Shown here one piece after another: positions 1-14,110 of a stretch of DNA of 64,000 nucleotides; the stretch's first letter is position 1; each line of letters opens with the position of its first letter. A program made the translations under genes and the position numbers. The notes below the pieces were generated by a model that had not been told where the DNA came from, did no database searches, and saw nothing but the letters and a program-made list of their open reading frames with translations. The stretch comes from Dirofilaria immitis (taxonomy: Eukaryota; Nematoda; Chromadorea; Rhabditida; Onchocercidae), in contig JAKNDB010000110.1 of assembly GCA_024305405.1 (NCBI GenBank), positions 248,001 through 312,000 on the forward strand, read 5' to 3'.

Positions 1-517
1 GACCATCTACATGCAAAATCCCCACACCCCATTCCATGCACATGGTATGTAAAAATTGGACAGGAACTTTATGAATTAGCTGTCAACTCATGTGTCGCTA
101 TGATAATTGTAATAATGGTAATATAAAAATGACACATGGAGTAACGTCTAATGCATAAGACCAAAAAGCCATTTGCTATTTTAAAAAGTTGAAAAAATGT
201 TTTTTAGCAAAATTTACTTTCCATTTTGGAGAAGTTAAGATACCTATCGCAGCCGCACATACGAACAGCTAAAATTTCAAAGAATTACGTACAATAGTGA
301 AAATACTTTAATTCAAATGAATAAAATGAATAATAAAATAAAACAAATGGTTACATAGTAAATTAAAAATTATTAGAATCATTACGAAAGTGTATTCATT
401 AGGTTTGTTAAAGTAGGATTGTCTCATGAAACAGACTTACGACACTTACTGCTATGCTGCTTTCATTTAATTTGATTGCTTCCTAAATAATCTCTGCATC
501 GAACCAGATTTTAGCTG
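1..517. other. intergenic, no gene seen
   Basis: Very AT-rich sequence downstream of the NRAMP gene. I see no exon, repeat or RNA gene that I can support. It probably holds the 3' untranslated region of the transporter. Confidence 0.4.
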
Positions 518-3500
518 CTAACGTGTGTCAGTCTTTTCCGCTCGTTCAATGCTTTCAGGCATATATTCATTCACACATGAACTAAGCATTTTGCTTATTC
601 CTATCACACATTAAGTATACGTTGGATTTCGCGAAAAAAAAAAAAAAAAACAATCTAATATTGAAGATAAATGTCAAGTTCTGAAGATTTTCCATTGCAA
701 GAAATTTTAAACATACCAAATAACAGACGAATATGAGATATGCAGTAGACGGGATCAACAGTAATACCCAAATATACCATGCATTTCCCAGCTCTCCAGT
801 TATGTAGTCCGTAAAGAAGTATAAATTAATGAAAATTACAATACACGATATAAACAGAGCCGAAATTTGGAAAAATCTAAAAAAACATTGCACGATAAGA
901 AAGCGGAAGATAAGTTACTTCAAGTTTGATTCCTCAAAGAAATAGAAATATGGTAAACCGGTAAGATGAAGTTTTCTTCCTTTCCCTATAAGCCCTAAAT
1001 TTATTGGAACTTTCTTTTACGGTAGCAATGCAATCAGTAATTCTATATAATGTTCCATAAATAAAAACACATAAAAAGAACGAAAAAACCTGGAATTGCG
1101 GAAATCAAGCATAACTTTGGCGCTGGATGTGAATGTTACCACTGGGATAAGGGCAAACGGTAACTGTAGCATTTGAACACAATTTAACAAATCGTTCATT
1201 CCCGTTAAGTCGCGCATATTATTTATGCGTAATGCAAGCAACAGTGCTGGCACAATCGTAATGCTACGAGTAACCAAAACTCGTTTCCAACGAGCCCAAC
1301 GAATTTGTAAGAAACCCTGCAGTTCACTGTATAAAAAATATGTCTGCAAATTCTCATCAGTAATATCTGAATTTTGTCAAGTCTGAAAATAATATGTAAG
1401 ATAGATATAATTATACGCCGATAAGAAATAGACACACCTCCATCACAAACTGTCCAGCATAGGTACCAGTCATTGTAGAACTTTTGTCCAGCTGCCCAGA
1501 TACCAATAGCCCAAACATAATAAGAAACGACACCAAATTCGCAGCCAAGAAATATACCACCTTTGTATAGATCCGATTTAGCCGTTTCGTTGTTATAAGG
1601 AAACACTGTGGTATTCATGATACCCTCACGTGTATCACAATTTTCCCTCTGTAAAAATGACATGAAATTAAACCGAATTAAATAAAAATAAACAGGATTA
1701 CACAATCAGCAACAACTAAATTTTAAAGCAAACACTGAAAAAATTCTCGATGATTTTACTTATTTTGAGTGAGGATAAAATTTAAATTAAAAAAAAAATT
1801 AAAACATACTATTTGATAATTAGTTTTGTTATACAATCCGTGCGCGAAAACAGCAACAACAAATACATTGATTACAAGACTACATAATAAGGCAATACCA
1901 GATTCGATAAAAAATAGAAACTTGCTTCTTGGACATTGACTTTCTTTCTTCTATCTACTTCGCGACTCTAAAATGAAAAATATTTTCTAAATTCACGAAA
2001 ATTATGAATTCAATATCGACTTTCAGATTTCTCACTGAACATGAGATCTGCATAATATTTATCAAATGACTTTTACTAACCAAACTAAAAAGAGGATAAA
2101 GCGGAAGTAGAGAAAAATAAACCTTAACAAGAGCAGAATGGAGATATAAATTATGAGGCATTATAACAGCACCAACAATACTAATAGCAAGCAAGAACTG
2201 GTCACGACCACAGCCTTCGCACCACGGTAAAAACAAACCTTTGAGGACCGAGAGCTGGTTCGGTTTTACTATTACATACTAAAACTTCGCACATTTAGAA
2301 CTTATTTTTTAATGAACCCAATAGTTAAAGCAATTTGTTTCACTTCAAAAATAGAAAAAAGTCCGAAATATTCTAAGCGATAACTTACTTCATAGCCGAA
2401 ACTAACTGCCATAATTGTAATCAAAAATGCGAAAAGAGCTTCTAGCTTTCTAAAGCCATAAGTATCCAGAAACAAGAACAGGAATGTATCCAATACGGTG
2501 GTGAGGACACCCACATATAGTGGAATACTGCAAAGAACATCCAGAATTATTGAATTTTTCGAACATACAGAAGTTCATGAATGATTACAGAGAGAATTAA
2601 TTTTATAAATGGCTAATATCAACGCAAATCTACATCTGAATAACTCACGCTCCATTGGTTGCAAGATAGACTGCAACTGATGTTCCGATAACTTCCTGCA
2701 TATCACTTCCAACAATTGCTATTTCAATCATTACCCACAAAATGAGCCGAGGTGCTCGTGGGTAATATTCATATGCTACCTAAATGAAGAATTTTTGTTT
2801 CATTTTTGATCAGATCAAAAATATGAATATCAGGACAGCGTGAAAGCGATAATGTCATAAGTTGGAAGCTACGATTTTATCTCTAGTAATCTTGTTTGTA
2901 GCTTTCTCCAAGGAAAAAAACTTCACTTCTGCCATGTGTCTTCCGCTGACAACACCTAGACGAGCAGATAATCTTTGCAGAAAGAGACCAATAATATGTG
3001 CTGATAGCAAAATCCATAAGAGCTAAAGCATAAAATTGTGTATAATTTTCTATTATGACATCTAAAGTATATTTTTGCTCGTTTTTTGTATACTTAAATT
3101 GTGGTCAAAAGCACTGACCAATAAAATTTAGTTGCCTAATGAAGCATTAAAAATTTACACGATACTGGGCTTGTGATCCTGATTGCAAGTCGCTTTCAAT
3201 ATTTCCTGGATCCAAATAAGCTATACTCATTAAGAATCCAGGACCCGTAAAGGCCCATAACTTTCGAAAACTGAATCTCTATAAAAATTATTCAATTGCA
3301 ACATGAATTTAACTAAAACAATACAAAGCTTTTACATTTTCGGTAATTGGAACCTTGATTCTAACTTTTAATAAATTATAAAACTTGTATGTAAAAAAAA
3401 TTCAGAAATAAATTGGTTTGTTTGAGATTTTCTTCGATAATTTCAGATGCCAGCTACATAAATAGAGGTTCTTGTGATAACCTAAAAACTTTAACCTACC

Positions 3501-3601
3501 GAATGTGAGACATTCGGGATTTGAACTCGATGTTTAAGCATCTGGGAATCCGGATGAATAATATTCCTTCCATTTTTCCCCGCTCCTGCCTTCTTCGACA
3601 T
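518..3601 (-). CDS. NRAMP-family divalent metal transporter, two frame breaks
   Basis: Proton-coupled transporter for divalent metals such as Fe2+ and Mn2+, a multi-pass membrane protein of the SLC11/SMF family. The chosen ATG (3599-3601) opens an exon ending at 3500 that encodes a hydrophilic N-terminus. Later exons give the family marks in order: a TM1 segment with [14 protein letters not shown] near 3.2 kb, then [11 protein letters not shown] near 2.7 kb. [14 protein letters not shown] follows near 2.45 kb, then [17 protein letters not shown] with the TM6 MPH metal motif near 2.17 kb, and [14 protein letters not shown] near 1.15 kb. The exon ending at 717 is a hydrophobic pair of helices. 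Splice phases agree except at two single-base frame breaks, near 1922 and at 1482-1485. The last exon (518-581) and stop are uncertain: the splice phase predicts a stop at 567-569, and a frame one base away runs to 518. Three C. elegans paralogues exist (smf-1 to smf-3); I cannot assign orthology. Confidence 0.9.
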
Positions 3602-3615
3602 CAGATCCAGATCTA
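3601..3615 (-). promoter_or_regulatory. splice acceptor just upstream of NRAMP ATG
   Basis: On the minus strand an ATTTTAG acceptor ends at 3613, twelve bases before the ATG. In nematodes such a site is often the spliced-leader (SL1) trans-splice acceptor, but it could equally be a 5' UTR intron or an upstream coding exon, because the twelve bases are open in frame. Confidence 0.4.
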
Positions 3616-5022
3616 AAATTATAATGAAAACAAATACTTGATTCCATGAATTACAGATATATGCAAAAAAAAAATTAAAAAATGAAATCATTAAACTGTC
3701 ACAAGAGAGAACTATAGTAATATTAACAAAATGTATTTGAACAGGAATTAAATCATCGATTGTATTTTGACTTCGAATTAGTCTAGTTAGTTTAATAAAT
3801 TAATACAGCAGTCTGTCATACTTTCTTATATTAAAAGTTTCGTACGATTCCCCGATTGTTTTATATCTCCAATTTAATAATAGCATTTTCGAAATGCCTT
3901 TTACCTTCCAATCTCTAATTTTTAAACTGAACAAAACACAGATTTATAAAAACTTAGAAAAGAGACACTTCAACGGGTAATAATTAGCAACAATGAAATA
4001 CTGCTCAAAAAAAAAAAATAAATACACCTGTGCGCGTGTATACGCATTTGAATACTTTTTCAATGCTCGCCGCGAAGATAAAGAAAAGAACTGTACAGCT
4101 GCATTTTAAACACTGTAAGACTTCATGAGAACATAGTAAAGAAATAGCTGGATCACCTACTACTATTATATTATATTTAAAGCACTTCAATATTCATAAA
4201 TACTTCAACTTCAGTGAGTACTTTGTAATATGTGCTTGTGATAATGCCAAATCTAAGTTTGTTAGGAATGAGAAGTAACTGATATTCAAACAAAACATAA
4301 TATAAATCGGTCAACCCACACATCAATTTCATCTAGCTACTTTTTTGGCAAAATCAAGATTATTCAATGTAATATAATAAAGCATAGGAAATAAGCAGCT
4401 TTCATTTCAAATGCGAATTTAAAATAATTCTTAAAGAAGGATTGAGCAGCAAAACAAATTAAAATAGAATGTTTAGCTCAAACCTACTTTCATCATTCTC
4501 TTTGGTTCAGCATAATCTCAAAAAACAAAAAGAAATACACTGAAGATTGTTTATTTGGGAAAAATAAAGTCGATTTCACATGAACAAAAATTTTCGAATA
4601 ACGACAACCAAAACATGAATAAAACGACTGTTCAATTATCTTAAATGAAAATTACATCATTCCTTTCATTCACTTTCCCATAAACGTCCTCCAGTCATAC
4701 GGGAAAGAATTTACGGATTCTCAGGCAAAAAAATTAAACAACAATTTTTATGATGTTTTACCTTATTCAGTGGACACAAATTTATTAAATGAAACGAGCA
4801 AACATAAGCTGCCATTCACAGCTATTAGATTATATACCTATTAATAATTCAGCAAAACAGCTATGTATAATAATTCTTACACGAAGTTACAATGCAGCAA
4901 GTAACATTTCCTAGCCGCAATGACTATTTCAACTATCGCATGACGACAGAATATATAAAGTTGAATTAAAGGAAAGCTCAAATATGAGATAAAAATGATA
5001 AAAAAAGACAACAAATGATGGA

Positions 5023-5056
5023 AAATGTCGTTGCTAATGAATAAGCAACGACATTT
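5023..5056. repeat. 13-bp perfect hairpin
   Basis: The arm AAATGTCGTTGCT (5023-5035) is repeated in reverse complement at 5044-5056 around an 8-base loop. It lies immediately left of a two-copy tandem duplication, which suggests a replication-slippage hotspot. No function is claimed. Confidence 0.75.
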
Positions 5057-5067
5057 CAGCAAGAAAG

Positions 5068-5173
5068 TGACAGAATAAACAGAAATTGTCAAGCATATTA
5101 TAGATAAAAGAAATGAAAAATGACAGAATAAACAGAAATTGTCAAGCATATTATAGATAAAGGAAATGAAAAA
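5068..5173. repeat. two-copy tandem duplication, 53-bp unit
   Basis: A unit starting TGACAGAATAAAC at 5068 recurs at 5121 with one substitution near its end (AAAAG against AAAGG). The high identity suggests a recent duplication. Confidence 0.8.
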
Positions 5174-7959
5174 GGCTAAAGTTTACCAGAATATTTATAA
5201 TAGTTATAACCCAATAATAATTAAAGAACATATATGCAGCCAAAGACTAAAATTTAAACACAATGGAATTGTCGATTTTTAATTCCTGATATCGTAATGC
5301 TGCAACGAGAAATCTCTATGAAGAATTCATCATTATTTCTGAATTAATTGCACACGTGACATAAGATAAAGCTCAACTACTATTTTAATTGGAATTTTGA
5401 AAACAGACGATGTTAAAAACCAGTTAGCTGTTATGAATAAATTAGAGCAACTCACAAAGTCAACTTATTTAAAACATCCTGCATTATAGATTTTAAAAAC
5501 AAAAATATTGTCCTAAAAAATTAGAACTGCAATTCATGATAATTTAATTTCATGAAAAAAAACGAAGGGAAATAACAGCAAAGACGGTAGAAATTGACAG
5601 TCAAACATTTTAGCATGTCAAATAATTCTTTTTTTTTTTTCATAAAAGATATCAGAATAATAAACTACCTTGAGCCAGTTAAAAATTTTCATTTAGAGGC
5701 CGACACCAAAAACAAGAAACTATCATTAAAGTTGCATTAAAAACGTAGCAGTAGCATACTTACATATATATTTATTTCAAATAAAAATAGGTAAAAAAGC
5801 AAATAAGATGTTAAGAGGGACAAATCTATACAGGAAAATTAAAAACGACAAATGATGCGATCAAATAAACTGTCTTGATAACAATGTCATATAATGAAAT
5901 ATTCACGCATGATAAGCAAGCACCGTTCACTGCAGAATATTTTTAGTAACTGAATCATCATGTATATATATAGAATGTTTGATATACGTGTATGGCATAC
6001 ATAATTGATTTTTACTATTCCTCGAACTGCTTGGAGCTTACGGTTTCGCTGTTAGAGTTTTTCGACTTGTCATCACATATTGTCCATTATGATTAAAATT
6101 TTTAATAACGAGTAGAATTTTTCAAATGTTTTGTTTAAAAATTGAAGTAAACTATTTTATCAGCACAACAATATTACATTCACTGCTTTATAAGCAGAAA
6201 TCCACCAACCAAATACGCAGCTTAATTACTATAAAATTCTTTTATTTGGTCGATATTATGAGTTTAACTGTAATGAATATTGGCTATTTCGTCCGAAAAC
6301 TTGGTGAAATCAAAAGGACGAACCATCATCATCTTCAGTGTGAGTGGTACGAGGGTTAAGTAGGCATAAGTGCTCGTCAACTTCAAGCAAATCAGTGCTT
6401 CCATACATTTCACACCCCACGTCTTTTTCATTGACTTATCACGTCAGCTTCTAGAATGACGAAATATTTTTACAAATTCTGCAAATATGAAAAATGAGAT
6501 AAATTGTGAGGTTCGGCTAGTGTTTTTACCCAGATGCTGTTTTCTTGAAGGACTGCGATTCCATTTGATATAAATCATAAAAATCTCTTGCAAAACTATT
6601 TCAGAAATTCAAGCACTAAATTTTGCAAAAGACAACATGGTTCTTGATGATTTCTCGAGATTTTATCGGTTAATTATGTTAAAAATCTGCAATGAAACTT
6701 ATAGCTCATGTTCTGCAGCAATAAAAATGCAGAACTTTGTGTGTCACAGTCTGGTAAGCGCTGAGGAATATTTCTAACATAACATAGCACTTCCGACATA
6801 GGTAGTTTTACAATAACTTCAGGAGATCTCCAAATGAAGGTCTCTTCCAGGTAAAATGAAAACATGACTTCATTAAAACAATAAATCAACTACCACACAT
6901 AATTCTGAAACATGAAATAACCAGCACTTAGAATAACAACCCAGTCCTATCGATGTATCAGCTAAGCTCACCACCCAAAATCATTTCTCAAATTCATATT
7001 TGTACGGGTCTCCATTCACTGCACCGTTCATTTCTTCATTTCAAAACTATTCAACAGTGGAGCTACCTGTCATGTAGAATACCCATGGGGTTGGGTTCAA
7101 ATCTAGTATATAAATTTTCGTTTAGGGATCTGCCCTACCTCGATCCATCCCAGTCATGTCCACTTTATCTCGGGATAAGTAAAAATGCATTACCTTTTCT
7201 ACCATACGACAGCAAATTGTGTGATTACCTTCAAATTATTCCGAAAATGATACGGTTATTATAGCATGAAATCGACTGAATTCGAAAGACAAGGAAAATA
7301 TGAACGATCCCAACAAAGCGCGGTGGTCTTCGATCTCGACATCATATAAAATCATGGAAATAAATGCAAATTTCACACCAAACATCAATAAACAAATATC
7401 GCTATACTTTCCCACTGTCTACCAGGGATGAGTATTCTAATCATTTCTGACAACATTTATTTGTCGGGTTATGGCATGAATAAACTTCAAAAAGTTTATT
7501 CTCTCTCAAAATACAAAGATGGCACCGTAGTGCTGGTATTCTCAAATTCTTTAAATGAGATCTGATATATGATGATACCTTATACAGATTATTTATACCT
7601 TCAACCGAATTACTCAGTCATCAAACAACAACCGATTTATCATTAGATTTAACTGCTACAGTAACATCATCACATGCTATATCCATAATAGCTGAAATAA
7701 GCAATGAAACAAAAATGATTTAAATATTAATTAGAAATTAATATAAATATTAACTAATTGATAAAATGATAATAAAACAATAATGATTACAATATCAATT
7801 GGAAATTAATATAAATACAACTAATGAAATAATGACATATTTAACTAAATATTAATTAGAAATTTTTATATCAGATAATAAAAATGGAATCAATTCCTAT
7901 TAGGTGATAGTTTGATAGCGACAATGTTAACACTTATTATTCATCATCCTACCATTGCT

Positions 7960-8025
7960 ATTGTTGTTGCTGATGATGATGACGATGATAATGATGATGA
8001 TGATGATAATGATGATGACAAATAA
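7960..8025. repeat. GAT/ATG trinucleotide microsatellite
   Basis: Imperfect run of GAT units, broken by GAC and AAT, beside a short GTT run. Its minus-strand frame makes a His/Gln-rich peptide that is an artefact of the repeat. Confidence 0.85.
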
Positions 8026-10806
8026 CAATAACATAATCATTTTTAAATTTAAAATTTTTTTTTTTGGAATGAGTGATAATAATTTTGAAATTATTTAATT
8101 TGAACTTACTTTGTTTGCTTTTAAAAATTATCAACATTAACTTCATGTATATACCTTTTTTTCTCTCCGTACTCATTATGCATTTGATTTATTTATCAAC
8201 AATATTTTATCGTTTATCATGATCAATATTTTTATCATTTTTTTGCTCTTCGAAATGTTTCTATCAAAGAATGATGTCGAAGAATTTGATGAATAATTTT
8301 ACGATAAAAAAGAATGCTGTCATAAAAGATGATAGTTTTTATTTATTACATAATAAATTATTTAAAGATTTAAAATCATATATCATACTGATTGCTCGAT
8401 ATCGTAAAGTTTAGATTTCCACGTCATATGTCGTTGATGATATCAGTGCTTATTAAAGTTTCGTTCAATATCTGAGTTGTTAATATGTATGTTAATTTAT
8501 TCAAATGGATAATTTTTCATTCAGAAATCCATTCTTGCATTAAAATAAACTTCAATGGTTTTCTATGCGATCAAAGGATCGTGTACTTTCATTTTTATCG
8601 AACTTTTTACTTATAATCCCTCTTCCCTTCTGTCATAATTAATATTGTTTCGATATAATTGATAAGCAGCATTAAAAGAATAATTTTGCTTTATTTTTTC
8701 TGGCTTTTTTTCTGACTGCAAGTAACATAGAATTTTAATAATTTCATATGTAGCAATAGTTTATAGATTTTTAATATATTTCGTATTTAAATGTTGGATA
8801 TCTAGACCAATTGAAACTACCAATCCTCGGTCTGCATGGTCCGATTCTTCGGCACGACCAATTAAGCAATATATTGTTTTTTAGATTTCTGATTGCTAAA
8901 TAAATGAATAGAAATTGCGATAAAAATTTAAGTAAAATATAACGTAAAATAAAAAGTATAATAATAGAAGTTGAAGGACGACAGAAGAACAAGTTTGACT
9001 ATATTAAAAATGAAGGAAATTTCGTCTATTTTTCATATATTCTTTTCAGAGGGACAAGTTTGATCGCAACTTTATGAATATGATTGCAACGTTCAACGAC
9101 AAAGCTCTACGTATTTCTCTATCATAGTTATAAACGACTGAAATTATGGGTAGCTAATTCGTTATTATGCGGTAAATTGAAATGCCGTGTTGTTTCCGGG
9201 ATGCTATATCCTTGTATTGGTTCGTTATTGTCTGTGATCCTTGAGCAAATGTACAGTCTTCAAAAGACAGAGAGGCTGAAATTATATCTGCAGGTATATT
9301 AATCTTGAGGATACGTTATTTCTACATGCAAGCTTATCATTGCTGGTATGTCTCGCATTGTCATAATCACTAAATGATTATCACTCGCTGTCTTTATTTT
9401 TGTTGGTTGGAGCTTTTATTTAATAGTTTTTATAAATCCTTCCAATTTTTAAATCAGTGTGATAAAAGTATCTAGAAATCCAGAAATATACTCGGCGTTG
9501 GAAGAACAGTAATATCTACAAAATTCTATTCCACAAGTAATATGCGAAGTGAGATCCCTTGGCATTGGATATAGTAATCGATCAACTCTATATATATGCT
9601 CGGATTATAAAAAAATTGGGAACACACAGGGTAAAATTAATATTTTATATAAAATCACGCGTGCAAGGTTTCCAATACTAGAAATTCTTTTCTTTTTTTG
9701 TTTTTTCAGGTGAATATGCAAACTTTGTCAAAAGGAATACTGATTCTTTCCTAAGATTACTTTAACTTTTAGATCCGGTTTTAACAGTTCAGTCTGCTTC
9801 AGTATATCATTTTCAAAAATTCGAATTGTATTGACAATTTTGCCATTTTACCTATCTGTTTCATAAACACCCAACTTTTGATGTAGAACACTGATAAGTC
9901 GGGATTTTATTCTGGCGGCTAAAGTAAGCTGTGAAATGATAGCGTATGTAAGGTATTCTAAAGAAAAAAGCGATGTACTACCGATAATGTCATCAATGAA
10001 TGAAATCTATGTAGACATTAAAAAAATTTTGAAAGCGAATCAGCATCTCAGTGGGTTTCGAACAAAAAAGGAAAGTCCATGCACCAGCAGGATTGAATAA
10101 GAAAGTGGTAGACAACGGGTAAACATGGATTTAAATAACCAAAAATTTGTCAGAATGCACGCTAAATGCTTAGAGTTGAAAGAGGATCAAAATAAACTTC
10201 CTATCTCGGAAACTTTTGTAATATTCTTTGAAGTTCTCAAAGTTTGATAGATGCCATAAATATGTCTTCAATATATGTCTCTTACATTCCTAGAAATGAA
10301 ATGTTGGAAAATGAAAATGAACATTTTGCATTGAATGTAAGCAACTGCAGAGATAAGCTGCGGTGATTGCAGTGAAATGAATGTTTCCTATATAACTGTT
10401 GCAGAAAGTACATCCGTTCTCCAGAAAATGTTTTTCAGATTGATAAAGACAACTTTATTCATAAAAATATATTATGCTCTTTCTTTGTATTGTACAGATT
10501 TAATCCCGTAATTACAATTTGACAGAAAAGGAATTCAAAGAAGAAAAAATTCGGCAATATTACATGGAACACGAAAACCAGGAATTCTTGAGATTCACTC
10601 AGTAATTTCAATAATGTTTAATCGCAATGATCATTAGAAAGGTATCCTTTTTCAGAATCACTAGGAATATTAATCATAACGTTCAGAACGACTTTCGTTG
10701 AGGATCCACTTTTCCCTCTCTGGGGCTGCTCATATTGAATGTAGGATAACTGAGTATTTTCCTTCTATGAAGGGGAAAGGGGAGCGGAGGGAGGAGACGG
10801 GAGGGG

Positions 10807-10957
10807 TTATCTAATGATATTTAAAAACGCAACATCAAGAACGCAAAATGTCGCTCGACATGTTGGGCACTGAGCTTTGCCAGGCATCCACAATTCCGGA
10901 CGATGTGGATCTTGCTTAGATGCAAAGATAAGTCCCATACATGTATCACACCTGTAG

Positions 10958-11004
<47 letters not shown>

Positions 11005-14000
11005 ATTACTTCTCAAAAATTGAGAACATGGATATAACAAATTTTTAAAGCAAAGAGATATATACCTTATTCACCAATCCAAACATCAAGTAGCTTACAA
11101 ATGAGTTAACATAGAAACATCAGAAGACATACCACATAGGCCTGCAATAGCATTGCTCACAGCGAGGTCTAGATGCTTCTGCATCCATATCATCTTGAAC
11201 ATCATTTAGACACCGTTTCCACAACTTAACATTTGATAGTTCAGAAGAACAACCCAAACACGGCTCGAGGCGCTAAAAAACGATACACCAGTAAGATTAA
11301 GTAAAATCGGAAAATATTCAAACATCGACAAAACTTTCATTAACTGTACCGGCATTTTGAAATATTGTTCAACAAGAAGGAGAACAAACGATAAACTAAC
11401 GATAAATGTTGTCGTTGAAATCCCGCAATTAAGAAACAATAATGATAAGATTGAAAAAAAGAGCTCGACAGAGGCAGAATGAAAATTTCATTGAAATTAA
11501 CAATTTATAAGATTTCTTCTATAGAATCCAAAACTAAGCAGCATCATTCGTAATCATAAGTTACTATAAACTCATAAATTTTGATGCTTTAAACCGAGAA
11601 GTGAGACACTAAGCTTCAAAATTTCTGATTGAGTAGCTGATAGATTGTGCTTAATTCAAAAAAGATTTACTGATTTATACGAGTTCCACTTTTCTTTGAT
11701 TAATGGTGTTCTATCTACCTTGTCGTTACTATGTCATTTGCATCTTCATACAAAATTAAAGATGAGGCCTAACGCACTAACTACTTCATCTAACTTCATC
11801 CAGCACAATAATAAAAATTAATGATGCATAAAGAAGACCCACTAAAATCGGTAAAACAATGATCTAACGCTTTTACAAAGATTGCTTTGATTCAAACTTT
11901 AACTGCAATTGAATGTATAGCAGCCAATCAACACTGTTAATTCCTAATTACTTCAACCAAAATAACCTTCACCAATATCAGTTTTTATAATAACTGAAGC
12001 TGACTTCATCAGAGATTTTTCTTTATTATTAGAACGATCTGGAATGAATAGTCAAATATTTTTCATAATAACCAAAGCTGACTTCTGGCTCGCCATAATC
12101 ATATCTCGGATTCAAACCAATTTGTTGCGTGAATGCTTCAACAAAACGCTCATTTAGTGATTGCTTCAAGACTACTTCTCGAGCCAAAGCTATAGGTTTA
12201 TCTAGTTTGTTGCGAAGATCGCGAAATGATTCGGCACGTACTCTGAAAATCACAGTTAAATTAAACTATATGGAATAATGGTAAACATCAAATCATTTCT
12301 TTCATTATTATTAACAGATGAATAAGCAGAAAATGCAATACAATTATGTGTAGAAACTAATGAAACACACCTGATAACAAATGGTTCAAAACGCTGTGTT
12401 GTACTCTTTATGCATATGCTAATGAATTGCGCCGAACCACCGCTTTGCATATGATGAGAAATCTATATAGGGAACTGGTTTCACTTGTAAAATGAAAATG
12501 AGCACAAAAAAATCATCCCCAATTAAGCACAAAGAAGCTTCACAAAGAAACGAATTAAGCACAAGGAAATCTTCAGCAAAGAAACCTTAACGTTTTAGCA
12601 CAAAGAAATCTTCACGTTTTGCATCTTTAATTCATTCTGTTTTTCAAACCATTTAAAGGAAAATCACTATATACTCATTTGTAATATAACGTTAGCTGAA
12701 TTTCTTAAGCAAAGTATTTTGATACGACAACTAGACCGCACAAGGACAATAAGATAAATCAAGAAATTGAACGAGAAAATTTTAAGAAAAAAGAGAAAAC
12801 AAATGAATAACAAATAGTACCGGATGTTCATCAGCTCTTATGGCTTCCAGTGATACATCACTCACTTGAGCACAAGTCAATGTATAGTTCGTAATATTCA
12901 AAATCCATGAAGACGTCATCACAACACGATCTATACCTGCAGAACAAACTGCACTTTTATTAAAATCGATAACTGGAGCTAAAAAAATAAACAGAAATAA
13001 AGTTCAAAAACATAAATAAAAGTAACATCGTACAAATTTATGCAAGTCAAATAAAACCAAATATGATAAACAGCATTGAAGGTACATAAAATCATTAGTA
13101 AACAAAGTAAAAGAAAGGGAATCAAACCTGTTAAACTGATACTTAACGTATCCAATATATTACGATACTCTGCGTTGATTGATTCAGCCACTTCGTACCA
13201 ACTGCTTTCATCATTACCAAGATAGCGTTTCAAGCAGTGCACAGTCGGATGTTCATCGAATCTATTCCGCCAATGACACAACATTATGAAAGCAGCGACT
13301 GGAAGTCATTCCAAAGGATAAGAAACTGAACTTGGATTATAAAGAAGTACAGATATACTATAAGCACAATATTAACTGATTGAACCGAGAAAAAGAGCTG
13401 GGCTAGAGTTTCAAACTCAAGATTACCATACAGAGTTTTTAATTGCAGACCTCATCCTCAGAAAAATGTTTTGTTCAGTTGAGTTATCCGTTCTACACAG
13501 ATATACAGGAACCATCGATGAAAGGAGACATTACCTCCAGCAGTGGCAACAGATGCGTAGGCACCAAATTGTAAAATAGTTTGCGGTGTAAGAGTAAATA
13601 TTGTTTCTCGCAAAACCATCGATAAGTAGATGAAATAAACTACAAATAAAACAAATAAACAAGTGATTAAATAAATGGGCATGACTGTAAATCATGTCAT
13701 CAGTCTTCATTATTGAAGAATAAGAATCTCACTTTGGAAATAGTACTTAAACTGAGAGACTAACAAGTATCATTCATAACGTGACAAAAATATTTCTTCA
13801 GAAAAAAACAAAAAAATATCTCTCTCCGCGAATGGATGGACATGCAGGTGATGTTATCAAAGGATCTAGGCGATCTGAATTAAAAAGAAAACTTACATAA
13901 AGGTGAGCAGAAATGTATGAAACGTGTCAATACGGACCTCCTCAAATGATATCCAACAAAGTCGTCTTGTTCTACACCCAAATATCTAGAAAATAATGTT

Positions 14001-14110
14001 TGGATAGTAATGCCTGCACGTTGAAACTCCACTGGCGGATAAACGATGCACAATGTGAATAACAAATGCAATATAGTGTGGAAGAGCAGTTCCTGCGATT
14101 CTGATGTCAT
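10807..14110 (-). CDS. TMEM129-like ER E3 ubiquitin ligase
   Basis: Homologue of TMEM129, an ER-membrane E3 ligase that works with Derlin-1 in dislocation and degradation of ER proteins. The start ATG is at 14108-14110. Its exon gives a hydrophobic segment followed by PPVEFQRAGITIQTLFSRYL and GYHLRRS, matching the family N-terminus. Further exons give a second hydrophobic stretch (FIYLSMVLRETI, 13.6 kb), the region around HWRNRFDEHP (13.2 kb), a lumenal/cytosolic linker, and the C-terminal atypical RING. Its cysteines appear as EPCLGC, CEQCYCRPMWCDTCMG and CPTCRATFC, followed by LDVAFLN and a stop at 10807-10809. Every exon joins in phase with GT..AG borders. One donor (GAA/GTCAGC, near 12.08 kb) is non-typical but keeps the length of the family spacer. 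No frame break is seen. All cysteines of the RING-like core look present, so the enzyme should be active. Confidence 0.93.
10957..11003. repeat. TA / GA dinucleotide run inside TMEM129 intron
   Basis: About 30 bases of alternating TA are followed by a GA run, lying between the last two exons of the TMEM129-like gene and just upstream of the final acceptor on the minus strand. Confidence 0.9.

Larger units (their letters stand above)
3616..10806. other. 7 kb gene-poor spacer
   Basis: Apart from the short repeats listed separately, I see no exon series with family resemblance. Open frames here are 60-103 codons long, lack recognisable domains and fit chance in AT-rich DNA. The best of them is a minus-strand frame at 6674-6889. 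Several long A/T runs are present. Confidence 0.4.

Noticed and set aside
7085..7125. tRNA T-arm-like GGTTCAAATC
   Set aside because: The surrounding sequence does not fold into acceptor, D and anticodon arms; taken as chance.
6674..7264. Coding exons in the 4-10.8 kb spacer
   Set aside because: Frames of 71 and 103 codons on opposite strands lack domains, lack flanking splice partners and do not join to each other or to neighbours.
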